Below, piece by piece: positions 53,720 to 63,112 of a stretch of DNA of 64,000 nucleotides. Origin of the DNA: UBA12018 sp051656605. GTDB lineage: Bacteria > Bacteroidota > Bacteroidia > Bacteroidales > CAMTPD01. The stretch is from positions 1 through 64,000 of the forward strand of contig JBOGCF010000056.1 of the NCBI GenBank assembly GCA_051656605.1, given 5' to 3'. Positions within the stretch are counted from its first letter, which is position 1. The number at the start of each line of letters is the position of its first letter. Below the pieces are notes generated by a model. The model ran no database searches, was not told the DNA's origin, and saw only the letters and a list, made by a program, of their open reading frames with translations. Made by a program: the position numbers and the translations under genes.

Positions 53720-55453
53720 TTATGCTTGTTGAGCATTTGCGATCCATCCTTCTACTTCTTCAGCTTTCGGATTTGACAGTTCGAGCTTGTATTTTTTATT
53801 TAATTCACACATCTCTTGTCTTACTTTGTTTGCATTTGCTCCGGCAAATGTTTCAAGTGTAAGATAGCCTGCTTTATACAAAACCGGTACCCAGTCGGTA
53901 GGTACACCAAGAGCTGTAAATTTTTCTACTGAGTCTTTCTTTTGTGTCTTCTCCGGACGCATTTGCGGGAAGAAAAGTACTTCCTGAATGCTGATTTGTC
54001 CTGTAAGAAGCATAACAAGGCGGTCCATACCGATACCCATACCCGATGTTGGAGGCATACCATACTCCAAAGCACGGATAAAGTCGTTGTCGATAAACAT
54101 CGCTTCATCATCTCCTTTTTCTGAAAGCTTCAATTGATCTTCAAAACGTTGACGTTGATCGATCGGATCGTTAAGCTCAGAATAAGCATTTGCAAGTTCT
54201 TTACCATTCACCATTAGTTCGAAACGTTCTGTTAGTTCCGGATTTTCACGGTGTTTTTTAGTAAGAGGAGACATTTCGATAGGATAGTCAGTGATAAATG
54301 TAGGTTGGATATATTTACCTTCACATTTTTCGCCAAAGATCTCATCAATAAGTTTTCCTTTACCCATTGTTTCGTCTTGCTCTATGCCCAATTGTTTGCA
54401 AACATCACGCAATTGCTCTTCGTTCATACCAGCAATATCAATTCCTGTATGATCTTTAATAGCGTCGATCATGGTTACACGTTTGTATGGAGCTTTGAAG
54501 TTGATGATGTTGTCTCCAACTTTAACCTCTGTTGTACCCAATACATCCATGCAGATCTTTTCAAGCATTTGCTCTGTAAATGCCATCATCCAATTGTAGT
54601 CTTTGTAAGCTACATAAATTTCCATTGCAGTAAACTCAGGGTTGTGAGTTCTGTCCATACCTTCATTACGGAAGTTACGTGAAAATTCATATACACCTTC
54701 AAAACCACCAACGATCAATCTTTTCAAGTAAAGCTCGTTTGCGATACGAAGATACAATGGAATGTCCAATGCATTGTGATGTGTAATAAACGGACGTGCC
54801 GCAGCACCACCCGGTATATTTTGCAACACTGGAGTGTCTACTTCTAAATAACCTCTCTGATTGAAGAATTCTCTCATCGAGTTGAAGATTTTGGTACGTT
54901 TAACAAATATGTCTTTCACATCTTCGTTTACGACCAAGTCAACATAACGTTGACGATAGCGTTGTTCCGGATCTGTGAACCCATCATATACAACACCATC
55001 TTTTACTTTTACAACAGGAAGTGGGCGAAGTGATTTAGCAAGAACGGTTAGTTCCTTTGCATGAATCGAGATTTCTCCCATTTGTGTGCGAAACACATAT
55101 CCTTTGATACCGATATAGTCTCCAATATCAAGCAAACGCTTGAATACTGTAGTGTAAAGTTCTTTATCTTCGCCCGGACAGATATCGTCACGAGTGATGT
55201 ATACTTGAATTCTGCCTTCAGAGTCTTGTAGTTCGACAAAAGAAGCTTTACCCATGATACGACGGCTCATAATACGACCGGCGATAGATACTTCGCGAGG
55301 CTCCGCATCATCTTGAAAAGCCTCTTTTATTTCGGTTGAATGTGCATTTGTTACATACTCGGCTGCCGGGTAAGGCTCAATTCCGCACTTACGCAGCTCT
55401 TCCATACTATTGCGTCGAACAATCTCCTGTTCGCTTAATTCTAATAGATTCAT
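53720..55453 (-). CDS. lysS: Lysyl-tRNA synthetase, class II
   Basis: Charges tRNA-Lys. The 577-residue protein has the N-terminal OB-fold anticodon-binding domain (about 50-150, VSIAGRIMSRRIMGKASFVEL) and the class II catalytic core with motif 2 region FRNEGMDRTHNPEFTAMEIY and motif 3 GIGMDRLVMLLT. A C-terminal extension of about 70 residues after motif 3 (FTALGVPTDWVPVLYKAGY to the end) is longer than in E. coli LysS and resembles a small helical domain. Start taken at ATG 55453 (MNLLELSEQEIVRRNSM). A TAnnTTTG box lies 28 nt upstream. Confidence 0.96.
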   Translation of the reverse strand: MNLLELSEQEIVRRNSMEELRKCGIEPYPAAEYVTNAHSTEIKEAFQDDAEPREVSIAGRIMSRRIMGKASFVELQDSEGRIQVYITRDDICPGEDKELYTTVFKRLLDIGDYIGIKGYVFRTQMGEISIHAKELTVLAKSLRPLPVVKVKDGVVYDGFTDPEQRYRQRYVDLVVNEDVKDIFVKRTKIFNSMREFFNQRGYLEVDTPVLQNIPGGAAARPFITHHNALDIPLYLRIANELYLKRLIVGGFEGVYEFSRNFRNEGMDRTHNPEFTAMEIYVAYKDYNWMMAFTEQMLEKICMDVLGTTEVKVGDNIINFKAPYKRVTMIDAIKDHTGIDIAGMNEEQLRDVCKQLGIEQDETMGKGKLIDEIFGEKCEGKYIQPTFITDYPIEMSPLTKKHRENPELTERFELMVNGKELANAYSELNDPIDQRQRFEDQLKLSEKGDDEAMFIDNDFIRALEYGMPPTSGMGIGMDRLVMLLTGQISIQEVLFFPQMRPEKTQKKDSVEKFTALGVPTDWVPVLYKAGYLTLETFAGANANKVRQEMCELNKKYKLELSNPKAEEVEGWIANAQQA

Positions 55454-55480
55454 TCCGATTACATTTTTCCAAATATCTCG

Positions 55481-55488
55481 CAAAAATA
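55481..55488 (-). promoter_or_regulatory. Candidate -7 box for lysS-gpsA
   Basis: The minus strand reads TATTTTTG, a full TAnnTTTG match, in the 84-nt gap between nadD and lysS, 28 nt before the lysS start. It would let lysS be transcribed separately from yicC-gmk-nadD. Confidence 0.45.
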
Positions 55489-55537
55489 GAAAACTTTACT
55501 CTTTTTGCCGAATTTCTACAAGCAAAATTTATAAAAC

Positions 55538-56131
55538 CTATTTATTCAGAGATAGAAAGTGTTGTTTTAATGCATGTGAAATATCTTCAAAAGTGTTTGC
55601 AGGAACAAAAAAACGCACATCCTTTCCGCTTTTTACAGCCTCTCGGATAAATGTTGAAGAAACTTCAATTAAAGGAGCGTTTACCTGTTTTACATTTTGT
55701 TGTTCACATGAGATTGATATATTATAACCGCTTCGTGGATATACCAAAACTTCAAACTCATTGATCAGTTGTTCGAAATCTTTCCATTTGTCAATAACGG
55801 CCCAATTGTCGGCACCCATGATAAGAGAAAAACAACGATTGGGATGTTCTTGTTGTAAGGCTTTCAGCGTTTTGATCGTATAATGTGGAGCCGGAAGATT
55901 AAACTCGAAATCACTTACTTTAAAATGAGGGTAATTCCCAATTGCTTTTTGAGCAATTTCTAAACGAATGGTGTCACCAAGCAGATCTTTTTTGTCTTTG
56001 AGAGGGTTGTGTGGAGTGATGAGAAACCACACTTCGTCTAATCCCTCAAATTCACATAAGTAGTTGGCAAGCGCCAAATGACCTATGTGAATGGGATTGA
56101 AAGAACCTGAATAAATTCCGGTCTTTATCAT
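55538..56131 (-). CDS. nadD: Nicotinate-nucleotide adenylyltransferase
   Basis: NadD adenylates nicotinate mononucleotide to deamido-NAD, a step of NAD synthesis. The 197-residue protein has the nucleotidyltransferase motif GSFNPIHIGH (9-18) and the ATP-binding SSTFIRE near the C-terminus, with VWFLITPHNPLKDK typical of NadD. It is 5 nt downstream of gmk and last in yicC-gmk-nadD. Confidence 0.96.
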   Translation of the reverse strand: MIKTGIYSGSFNPIHIGHLALANYLCEFEGLDEVWFLITPHNPLKDKKDLLGDTIRLEIAQKAIGNYPHFKVSDFEFNLPAPHYTIKTLKALQQEHPNRCFSLIMGADNWAVIDKWKDFEQLINEFEVLVYPRSGYNISISCEQQNVKQVNAPLIEVSSTFIREAVKSGKDVRFFVPANTFEDISHALKQHFLSLNK

Positions 56132-56136
56132 TATGC

Positions 56137-56703
56137 TTATTTTTGCAGAAATTCGCGAATGGTATCAAGCGCCTCTTGTTGTGCCTTTTCAAGGTTATCA
56201 TTCACGATCACAACATCGAATTTAGGAGCAAAACCTAATTCGAATTCGGCTTTAGCCAAGCGGCTTTCAATTACATCTTGAGCATCAGTGCCACGACCTT
56301 CCAATCGTTTACGCAGTTCTTCGATGCTTGGAGGTTGAATGAAAACAGAAAGAGCTCTTTCGCCATAGAATTTTTTGATGTTACAACCACCTACCACATC
56401 AACATCAAAAATAACATTGTTTCCGGTCGAAGTAATACGGTCTACCTCACTTTTAAGTGTTCCATAAAAGCGATCTGTATATACTTCTTCGAATTCTAGA
56501 AAATCGTCATTTGCAATCTTTGTACGAAACTCTTCAGGAGATAGAAAGTAATATTCAACTCCGTGTTTTTCTTCTCCGCGAGGATCTCTGCTTGTTGCAG
56601 AAATTGAAAACTGAAGATTCAGATTTTGCTTTAAAAGAAAATTGATAATGGTGGATTTTCCAGATCCAGATGGTGCCGAAAATATAATAAGTTTTCCTTG
56701 CAT
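56137..56703 (-). CDS. gmk: Guanylate kinase
   Basis: Phosphorylates GMP to GDP. The 188-residue protein has the P-loop APSGSGKST (about 10-18), SATSRDPRGEEKHGVEYYF with the GMP-binding residues, and a lid region RLEGRGTDAQDVIESRL. It lies 21 nt downstream of yicC. Confidence 0.97.
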   Translation of the reverse strand: MQGKLIIFSAPSGSGKSTIINFLLKQNLNLQFSISATSRDPRGEEKHGVEYYFLSPEEFRTKIANDDFLEFEEVYTDRFYGTLKSEVDRITSTGNNVIFDVDVVGGCNIKKFYGERALSVFIQPPSIEELRKRLEGRGTDAQDVIESRLAKAEFELGFAPKFDVVIVNDNLEKAQQEALDTIREFLQK

Positions 56704-56724
56704 AGTTAGTTTTTAATGTTGGAA

Positions 56725-57597
56725 TTAAAGAACGTTGAGCACTTGCTCTTTGATTTGTTCTAGTTCATCTTTCATTTCAACAACGATACGTTGCATTTCG
56801 GCATGATTAGACTTAGAGCCTAATGTATTAATCTCACGCCCCATTTCCTGTGCAATGAAACCAAGTTTCTTGCCTTGACCTTTACCGCTTTTCAAGGTCG
56901 AAAGGAAATAGTTTAAATGATTATTCAAGCGCGTTTTCTCTTCATTTACATCTAATTTTTCGATGTAGTAGATCATTTCTTGTTCGAAACGATTCTTGTC
57001 ATAATCGAAGTTTTCTATTTTTTGAAGAGCATCGGTAATGCGCGTTTTAATTTTCTCCAAACGTTCACCTTCGTAATCTTCAACTTGAGCAAGCAAAGCA
57101 CGTATGTTGTCGATCTTTTGGATGAACAGTTTTTCTAGCATTGCACCCTCTTGTTTGCGAAAATCACATAACGCATTAATTGCATCTTGAATTGCGGCAT
57201 GTAAAAGATTCCATTCCGATTCATCCAATTCGGCAATCTCTGTTTTAATTGCATCAGGCAGACGAAGCAATGTCTGAAACCAGTCGGCCGGTAAGGCTAC
57301 ACCAAGTTTGTCAGCAACCTCCTTGATTTGGTTGTGATAACTTTCTATCGCGGAAAAGTTGATCTGCGTAGGCGTGTCTTTTCCAAGATGTTCGATATAA
57401 ACACTAAATTCAATTTTTCCGCGTTCAAGCTTTTGTGCAAGTTCATTACGGATTAGCATCTCTTTTTCTTTGTATACACCAGGTATACGAGTTGAAAGAT
57501 CAAGCTGTTTGCTATTTAACGATTTAATTTCTATCGTAACTTTCTTATTTGGAAGTTCGGCTATTTTTTTGCCGAATCCGGTCATAGACTGTATCAT
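56725..57597 (-). CDS. yicC: YicC/YloC family endoribonuclease
   Basis: A 290-residue protein of the YicC/YloC family. Members are described as endoribonucleases that act on RNA in a large ring-shaped assembly. It starts with the family hallmark MIQSMTGFG, has IEIKSLNSKQLDLSTRIPG, and ends with the conserved GKKLGFIAQEMGREINTLGSKSNHAEMQ region. A TAnnTTTG promoter lies 17 nt upstream, so it probably leads the yicC-gmk-nadD operon. Confidence 0.92.
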   Translation of the reverse strand: MIQSMTGFGKKIAELPNKKVTIEIKSLNSKQLDLSTRIPGVYKEKEMLIRNELAQKLERGKIEFSVYIEHLGKDTPTQINFSAIESYHNQIKEVADKLGVALPADWFQTLLRLPDAIKTEIAELDESEWNLLHAAIQDAINALCDFRKQEGAMLEKLFIQKIDNIRALLAQVEDYEGERLEKIKTRITDALQKIENFDYDKNRFEQEMIYYIEKLDVNEEKTRLNNHLNYFLSTLKSGKGQGKKLGFIAQEMGREINTLGSKSNHAEMQRIVVEMKDELEQIKEQVLNVL

Positions 57598-57614
57598 TTG
57601 CTGAAAAGTTTCTG

Positions 57615-57672
57615 CAAAGTTACTTTTTATTTCTAACTATCTTTTTGGTTCAACGGCAAAAATGTACATTTG
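57615..57672. promoter_or_regulatory. Divergent promoters for yicC (minus) and tsaB (plus)
   Basis: On the minus strand TAACTTTG (57622-57615) lies 17 nt before the yicC ATG. On the plus strand TACATTTG (57665-57672) lies 26 nt before the tsaB ATG, with a TTTG -33 element at 57644-57647 (17-nt spacing). Both -7 boxes match TAnnTTTG exactly. Confidence 0.65.
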
Positions 57673-57698
57673 TAGAATAAAAATTAGAGTAAAACTAT

Positions 57699-58388
57699 AT
57701 GGGTTGCATATTAAATATAGAAACTTCAACAAATATTTGTTCAGTTGCGCTTACTGTTGAAGATGAGGTTGTTTTCTCAAAAGAATCCTTAGAGGGGCCA
57801 TCGCATGCTACACTTTTGGGTGTATTTGTAGAAGAGGCTTTGGCTTTTATTGATGCAAACAATCTAAAACTTGTAGCCGTTGCTGTAAGTTGTGGTCCCG
57901 GCTCATATACCGGACTCAGAATCGGTGTATCTATGGCTAAAGGATTATGCTTTGGGTATGGATTGCCTTTGATTTCGATCCCAACGCTTGAATTGCTTGC
58001 AAATAAAGCGATTTCGGTATGTCAAGGGAAAGAGCAAATTTATTGTCCGATGCTAGATGCTCGTCGTATGGAAGTATATGCAGCAATGTTTGACAATAAA
58101 TTAAATCAACTCAGAGCTACAGCCGCTGATATTGTTGATGAAAACACCTATGCCGAATGGCTAAAGAGCAACAAAGTATGCTTCTTTGGTAATGGAGCAG
58201 CTAAATGTATGGATGTTATCGCCTCAGATAATGCGATCTTATTAGAAGGTATTGAACCATTAGCCTCAGATATGGCTCGCTTATCAGCTAAAGCATTTGC
58301 AGAAAACAAATTCGAGGATGTCGCTTATTTCGAACCTTTTTATTTAAAGGAATTCGTAGCCACAGTCGCAAAGAATAAAGTGCTTTGA
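57699..58388 (+). CDS. tsaB: tRNA threonylcarbamoyladenosine biosynthesis protein TsaB
   Basis: TsaB is the scaffold partner of TsaD in making the t6A modification at position 37 of ANN-decoding tRNAs. The 229-residue protein has the ASKHA-fold N-terminal motif ILNIETSTNICSVAL, SHATLLGVFVEEAL, and GPGSYTGLRIGVSMAKGL, all characteristic. It heads a plus-strand run of housekeeping genes, divergent from yicC. Confidence 0.95.
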   Translation: MGCILNIETSTNICSVALTVEDEVVFSKESLEGPSHATLLGVFVEEALAFIDANNLKLVAVAVSCGPGSYTGLRIGVSMAKGLCFGYGLPLISIPTLELLANKAISVCQGKEQIYCPMLDARRMEVYAAMFDNKLNQLRATAADIVDENTYAEWLKSNKVCFFGNGAAKCMDVIASDNAILLEGIEPLASDMARLSAKAFAENKFEDVAYFEPFYLKEFVATVAKNKVL

Positions 58389-58398
58389 AATAAATGAT

Positions 58399-58406
58399 TA
58401 TATTTG
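58399..58406 (+). promoter_or_regulatory. Candidate -7 box for DUF4290 gene
   Basis: TATATTTG matches TAnnTTTG and lies 24 nt upstream of the ATG at 58431, immediately after the tsaB stop. Confidence 0.5.
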
Positions 58407-58430
58407 CGAATAAAGAAAAGAAACATCTGA

Positions 58431-59021
58431 ATGAGATATAATACAGAACAAAAGAAATTGTCGTTGCCCGAATATGGTCGTAATATCCAGAACATGGTAG
58501 ACTATTGTCTTACGATTCAAGATAGAGGAGAACGCAAACGTTGTGCAAATTCAATCATAAACATCATGGGGAATATGTTTCCACACTTACGTGATGTGAA
58601 TGACTTCAAACATATTCTTTGGGATCATCTTGCAATTATGGCCGATTTCAAACTCGATATCGATTATCCATATGAAGTAATTAAAAAAGAAGATCTTTAT
58701 ACAAGACCAAAACGCTTGCCATATAACAACCTGAGAATTAGATATCGTCATTATGGTCGTATTCTAGAGTCGATGATTAAAGAAGCTAGAGAGTATGAAG
58801 ATGGAGCTAAAAAAGAGCAGTTAGTGCAATTGCTAGCCAATCATATGAAGAAATCATTCTTGACTTGGAACAAGGAAGTTGTAGACGATGCGAAGATTTT
58901 TGATGATTTGGATGAGTTGTCGGAGGGAGGCATTGTACTAGACGAGGAGTTACATAAACTAACCGAGTCGCGAGATATATTATCTAGAAGAAATAAGATG
59001 ATTAAAAGAGCGGGTAAATAA
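58431..59021 (+). CDS. DUF4290 domain-containing protein
   Basis: A 196-residue soluble protein of a Bacteroidota-restricted family of unknown function. It is recognised by its start MRYNTEQKKLSLPEYGRNIQ and by HILWDHLAIMADFKLDIDYPYE. It is charged and mostly helical, with no signal peptide or membrane segment. It often sits close to murA in this group, as here, where murA follows 147 nt downstream. A short hairpin-T run overlaps its stop codon. Confidence 0.85.
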   Translation: MRYNTEQKKLSLPEYGRNIQNMVDYCLTIQDRGERKRCANSIINIMGNMFPHLRDVNDFKHILWDHLAIMADFKLDIDYPYEVIKKEDLYTRPKRLPYNNLRIRYRHYGRILESMIKEAREYEDGAKKEQLVQLLANHMKKSFLTWNKEVVDDAKIFDDLDELSEGGIVLDEELHKLTESRDILSRRNKMIKRAGK

Positions 59022-59034
59022 CCGCTTTTTTTTA
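59010..59034 (+). terminator. Short terminator overlapping the DUF4290 stop
   Basis: AGCGG (59010-59014) pairs with CCGCT (59023-59027) around the stop codon and is followed by a run of eight or more T. The stem is short, so termination may be partial. Confidence 0.5.
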
Positions 59035-59168
59035 TCCTATAAGATTCGAAATCTGTTCTATAGAGAAAGAGTGAGTATTCAGTATATGAAATGCTTTTTC
59101 TTTGTAATCGATGATTTCAATGTAACTAGAATGAGTAATCTAACTCATTCGAATACAATATTTCAAGC

Positions 59169-60473
59169 ATGGCATCATTTGTAATAGAAGGAGGGTATCA
59201 GCTTTCGGGCGAGATAATACCACAAGGAGCAAAAAATGAGGCATTGCAAGTTATTTGTGCGGTCCTATTAACATCGGAAGTTGTAACAATAAGCAATGTC
59301 CCAGACATATTAGATGTAAATAATCTGATTCAGTTACTGAGAGATATGCGTGTAAAAGTAGAGCGCATTTCTCCGGATACATATACTTTTCAAGCAGACA
59401 ATGTAGATTTAGAATATCTACAAACAGAAGAATTTCTTCGAAAGAGTGCATCTTTACGAGGCTCGGTCATGATCGTTGGTCCAATGGTAGGTCGCTTTGG
59501 TAAAGCATTAATCCCGAAACCCGGAGGTGATAAGATTGGCCGTCGTCGTCTCGATACACATTTTGTAGGAATCAATAAACTGGGAGCATCGTTTACATAT
59601 AATCCGGACAAGCAGATTTATGAAATCGAAGCGCAGAAGTTGCGTGGTACTTATATGCTACTAGATGAAGCATCCGTAACCGGAACAGCCAATATCATTA
59701 TGACAGCAGTTTTGGCAGAAGGAGTTACTACGATTTACAATGCAGCATGTGAGCCATATGTTCAGCAATTATGTAAAATGTTGAATGCTATGGGTGCCGA
59801 GATTTCAGGTATCGGGTCTAATCTGCTTACCATTAGCGGAGTAAAAGAGTTGGGCGGATGCTCACATCGCATACTCCCTGATATGATTGAAGTGGGTAGC
59901 TTTATTGGTATGGCCGCAATGACAGGGTCAGAAATTACAATAAAGGATGTAGCATATAATGAATTAGGAATTATACCCGATGCATTTCGTCGTTTAGGTA
60001 TAACCATTGAGCAACGTGGAGATGATATTCACATTCCACATCACGAATCGTATAATATTGATACATTTATCGACGGATCTATTATGACGATTGCAGATGC
60101 TCCATGGCCGGGACTTACGCCAGATTTGTTAAGCGTCTTTTTAGTTGTGGCAACACAAGCAAACGGAAGTGTACTCATTCACCAAAAGATGTTTGAAAGC
60201 CGTTTGTTTTTTGTCGACAAACTAATTGATATGGGAGCACAAATTATATTATGCGATCCGCATCGAGCAACGGTAATCGGGCATGGCAATCGATTCAAAC
60301 TTCGAGGTACCACCATGACCTCACCTGATATTAGAGCAGGTATTGCTTTGTTGATTGCAGCAATGAGTGCGCAAGGAACAAGCCGTATTCACAATATTGA
60401 TCAAATAGATCGCGGTTATCAGGATATTGATAAACGATTAAATGCGTTGGGTGCACGCATTACTCGTTTGTAA
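59169..60473 (+). CDS. murA: UDP-N-acetylglucosamine 1-carboxyvinyltransferase
   Basis: MurA transfers enolpyruvate from PEP to UDP-GlcNAc, the first committed step of peptidoglycan synthesis. The 434-residue protein has the two-lobed EPT fold with GAKNEAL near the N-terminus, GSVMIVGPMVGRFG and the second-lobe ILPDMIEVGSF. The flexible active-site loop reads KPGGDKIGRRRLDTHF: where E. coli has Cys115 (PGGCxIG) this protein has Asp121. Such Cys-to-Asp enzymes remain active but are not alkylated by fosfomycin. Flanked by DUF4290 and rimM. Confidence 0.96.
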   Translation: MASFVIEGGYQLSGEIIPQGAKNEALQVICAVLLTSEVVTISNVPDILDVNNLIQLLRDMRVKVERISPDTYTFQADNVDLEYLQTEEFLRKSASLRGSVMIVGPMVGRFGKALIPKPGGDKIGRRRLDTHFVGINKLGASFTYNPDKQIYEIEAQKLRGTYMLLDEASVTGTANIIMTAVLAEGVTTIYNAACEPYVQQLCKMLNAMGAEISGIGSNLLTISGVKELGGCSHRILPDMIEVGSFIGMAAMTGSEITIKDVAYNELGIIPDAFRRLGITIEQRGDDIHIPHHESYNIDTFIDGSIMTIADAPWPGLTPDLLSVFLVVATQANGSVLIHQKMFESRLFFVDKLIDMGAQIILCDPHRATVIGHGNRFKLRGTTMTSPDIRAGIALLIAAMSAQGTSRIHNIDQIDRGYQDIDKRLNALGARITRL

Positions 60474-60503
60474 GTTCTCAAATAAAACAGGATATAATAA
60501 AAT

Positions 60504-61022
60504 ATGATACGAGAAGAAGACGTAATAAGCATTGGCTCTTTTGTAAAACCTCACGGCGTAAAAGGCGAAATCGCGTTTGCTTTTACCAGTGATGTATTTG
60601 ATCGAGCAGAATGTCCATTTCTCATTTGCGACATGGATGGGATTTTGGTTCCTTTCTTTGTAGAAGACTACAGATTTAAAGGGAGCGAAACAGCTCTTAT
60701 TAAGTTTGAAGGAGTAGACACAGAGGAAAGAGCAAAAATGTTTGCAGGCAAAGAAGTCTATTTCCCAAAAGATCAAGTTCCCGTAGAGGAAGATGATGAA
60801 TACACTTGGCAATACTTCGAAGGCTTCACGTTGCTTACCGAAGCAAATGGCGAAATAGGAACGATTACAGAAGTAGATGAGTCTACGCAAAACATTCTTT
60901 TCACCGTTGAAGGTAAATACGGAGAAGTTTTGATTCCGGCAGCCGAAGAGTGGATTCTCGGAGTAGACCATGAAGCAAAGCAAATGCTGATGGTTTTGCC
61001 CGAAGGACTTCTATCTATGTAG
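60504..61022 (+). CDS. rimM: Ribosome maturation factor RimM
   Basis: RimM assists maturation of the 30S subunit head by binding ribosomal protein uS19. The 172-residue protein has the RimM N-terminal barrel (IGSFVKPHGVKGEIAFAF, RFKGSETALIKFEGVDTEERA) and the C-terminal PRC-barrel with QNILFTVEGKYGEVLIPA. It lies 30 nt after murA and 38 nt before the M23 peptidase. Confidence 0.95.
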   Translation: MIREEDVISIGSFVKPHGVKGEIAFAFTSDVFDRAECPFLICDMDGILVPFFVEDYRFKGSETALIKFEGVDTEERAKMFAGKEVYFPKDQVPVEEDDEYTWQYFEGFTLLTEANGEIGTITEVDESTQNILFTVEGKYGEVLIPAAEEWILGVDHEAKQMLMVLPEGLLSM

Positions 61023-61060
61023 TTTATAGTCTAACGAAATATTGTGTATAAGCAATCGAT

Positions 61061-61927
61061 ATGGCAAAGAAGTATACGAAAAGGGATTCTTTTTGGAAAC
61101 GAATCCGCTTTAAATACAAACTTTCTTTCTTAAACGAGAACACACTGGAGGAGGTCTTTTCATTAAGACTTTCCCAACTTTCGGTATTTATAGTGATCGC
61201 GTTGGTCATTTTTATGGTGATTGTAATCACGTCTACGATTATTATCACAACGCCAATACGTAACTATTTGCCGGGTTATCTCGATGTAGAGGTAAGAAAA
61301 GAAATTGTATCGAATGCACTGCGTGCCGATTCTTTAGCACAAGCTCTCGATCAGCAGTCTCTTTATTTAAATAATGTAGCTGCGATTTTAAGAGGAGATA
61401 TAGAAATAGATTCCATTCAAGATATAAAAGATGTCACACTAGTTCAGTCCGATTTTAACATCCCCGAGGGAGAAAAAGAGGGTGAGTTTGTGAAGAAGTT
61501 TGAAGAAGAAGAAAAATACAACCTATCGGTCATGCAACCGGCAAAGGTTCCTGTCGAGGGAGTATTCTTCTACAAGCCGGTAAACGGAATTGTTTCTTCA
61601 AAGTTTGATGCAGCAATCAAACACTATGGTATAGACATTGCCGCATCGCCCAAAGAGAGTGTATTGGCTACACTCGATGGTACGGTAGTATATACCGGTT
61701 TTGATGCAAACGCCGGAAATATAATTCAGGTGCAGCACAAAAACGGATTTATATCGATTTATAAGCATAACGATAAGTTGTTGAAAAAAATGGGAGACCA
61801 TGTCGTTGCAGGAGAAGCTATTGCTTTGGCCGGTAATACCGGAGAGTTGACGACAGGGCCTCACCTGCATTTCGAATTGTGGTATAAAGGAGCTCCGGTC
61901 GACCCCGAAGAGTATATCGCATTTTAA
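61061..61927 (+). CDS. M23 family metallopeptidase, membrane-anchored
   Basis: A 288-residue envelope protein. A basic cytoplasmic N-terminus is followed by one membrane helix (about 42-65), a coiled-coil-like linker (about 80-160), and a C-terminal LytM/M23 peptidase domain (about 175-285). Zinc-ligand motifs are HYGIDIAA (HxxxD) and GPHLHFELW (HxH). It may cleave peptidoglycan cross-links, or act as a regulator if inactive; all ligands appear present. Placed between rimM and dxr. Confidence 0.9.
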   Translation: MAKKYTKRDSFWKRIRFKYKLSFLNENTLEEVFSLRLSQLSVFIVIALVIFMVIVITSTIIITTPIRNYLPGYLDVEVRKEIVSNALRADSLAQALDQQSLYLNNVAAILRGDIEIDSIQDIKDVTLVQSDFNIPEGEKEGEFVKKFEEEEKYNLSVMQPAKVPVEGVFFYKPVNGIVSSKFDAAIKHYGIDIAASPKESVLATLDGTVVYTGFDANAGNIIQVQHKNGFISIYKHNDKLLKKMGDHVVAGEAIALAGNTGELTTGPHLHFELWYKGAPVDPEEYIAF

Positions 61928-61941
61928 AGAATAGATTTTGT

Positions 61942-63090
61942 ATGAAAAGACAAATCGCAATTTTGGGTTCTACAGGTTCTATCGGAACCCAGGCCTTGGA
62001 GGTAATAAAAGAACACTCCGATTTATTTGAAGTATACGCACTAACAGCCAATAATAACGTAGATCTACTTATCAGACAAGCTCGCGAGTTTATGCCTGAA
62101 GTAGTAGTGATCGCCAACGAAACAAAATACCCCGAGTTAAAAGAAGCTCTGGAAGATCTACCCATCAAGGTATGGGGTGGCTCTGATGCGATTGCACAAG
62201 TCGTACAAGCCGGACCCATCCATATGGTTTTGACCGCAATGGTCGGATATTCAGGTCTGAAGCCAACCATTGCAGCAATTAAAGCTAAAAAAGCAATTGC
62301 TTTAGCAAACAAAGAAACACTTGTTGTTGCAGGTGGATTAATCACGCAACTAGCAAATGAGAACCAAGTTCCAATTTTGCCGGTAGACTCAGAGCATTCG
62401 GCCATCTTTCAATGCATGGCAGGAGAGTGGAACAATCCGATCGAACGAATCTTACTTACAGCTTCGGGCGGTCCGTTTCGTACAACCTCATTGCAAGAGT
62501 TGGCACATGTAACCAAAGCACAAGCCTTGAAACACCCCAATTGGGATATGGGAGCGAAGGTTACAATCGATTCGGCAACATTGATGAACAAAGGCTTTGA
62601 GATGATCGAAGCAAAGTGGCTTTTCGATGTAAAGCCGGAGCAAATAGAAGTTGTGGTACATCCGCAATCGATCATTCACTCAATGGTTGAGTTTGAAGAT
62701 GCTTCTATTAAAGCTCAACTCGGATTGCCGGATATGAAGTTGCCAATTCGTTATGCATTTTCATATCCGCAACGCCTCAAATGCAAAGCTCCACGTCTTA
62801 GCTTTACGCAATACAACGAGTTTACTTTTGAGCAACCCGATATGATGCGTTTTCGCAATCTAGCTTTCGCGTACGAAGCCATTAAAACAGGCGGAAATAT
62901 GCCATGCATACTTAATGCAGCAAACGAGATTGTGGTTGATGCCTTTTTGAAAGATCAAATCGGATTCCTGCAAATGAGTGATGTAATTGAACAAACCATG
63001 CAGAAAGCCGATTATATTGTGAACCCTTCATATGAAGATTACGTCGAGACCGATGCCATGGCGCGTCGTATTGCTCGCGAGTTATTCTGA
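61942..63090 (+). CDS. dxr: 1-deoxy-D-xylulose 5-phosphate reductoisomerase
   Basis: Dxr makes 2-C-methyl-D-erythritol 4-phosphate in the non-mevalonate isoprenoid pathway. The 382-residue protein has the NADPH motif ILGSTGSIGTQAL, ALANKETLVVAGG, the metal/substrate segment PVDSEHSAIFQ, LTASGGPFR, and MGAKVTIDSATLMNKGFE. It lies 14 nt after the M23 gene and 22 nt before rseP. Confidence 0.97.
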   Translation: MKRQIAILGSTGSIGTQALEVIKEHSDLFEVYALTANNNVDLLIRQAREFMPEVVVIANETKYPELKEALEDLPIKVWGGSDAIAQVVQAGPIHMVLTAMVGYSGLKPTIAAIKAKKAIALANKETLVVAGGLITQLANENQVPILPVDSEHSAIFQCMAGEWNNPIERILLTASGGPFRTTSLQELAHVTKAQALKHPNWDMGAKVTIDSATLMNKGFEMIEAKWLFDVKPEQIEVVVHPQSIIHSMVEFEDASIKAQLGLPDMKLPIRYAFSYPQRLKCKAPRLSFTQYNEFTFEQPDMMRFRNLAFAYEAIKTGGNMPCILNAANEIVVDAFLKDQIGFLQMSDVIEQTMQKADYIVNPSYEDYVETDAMARRIARELF

Positions 63091-63112
63091 AATCAAATTT
63101 ATTAAAAGATAA

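Noticed and set aside
53677..53736. N-terminal extension of gpsA overlapping lysS
   Set aside because: Not conserved-looking; the nucleotide-binding motif begins right after the ATG at 53676.
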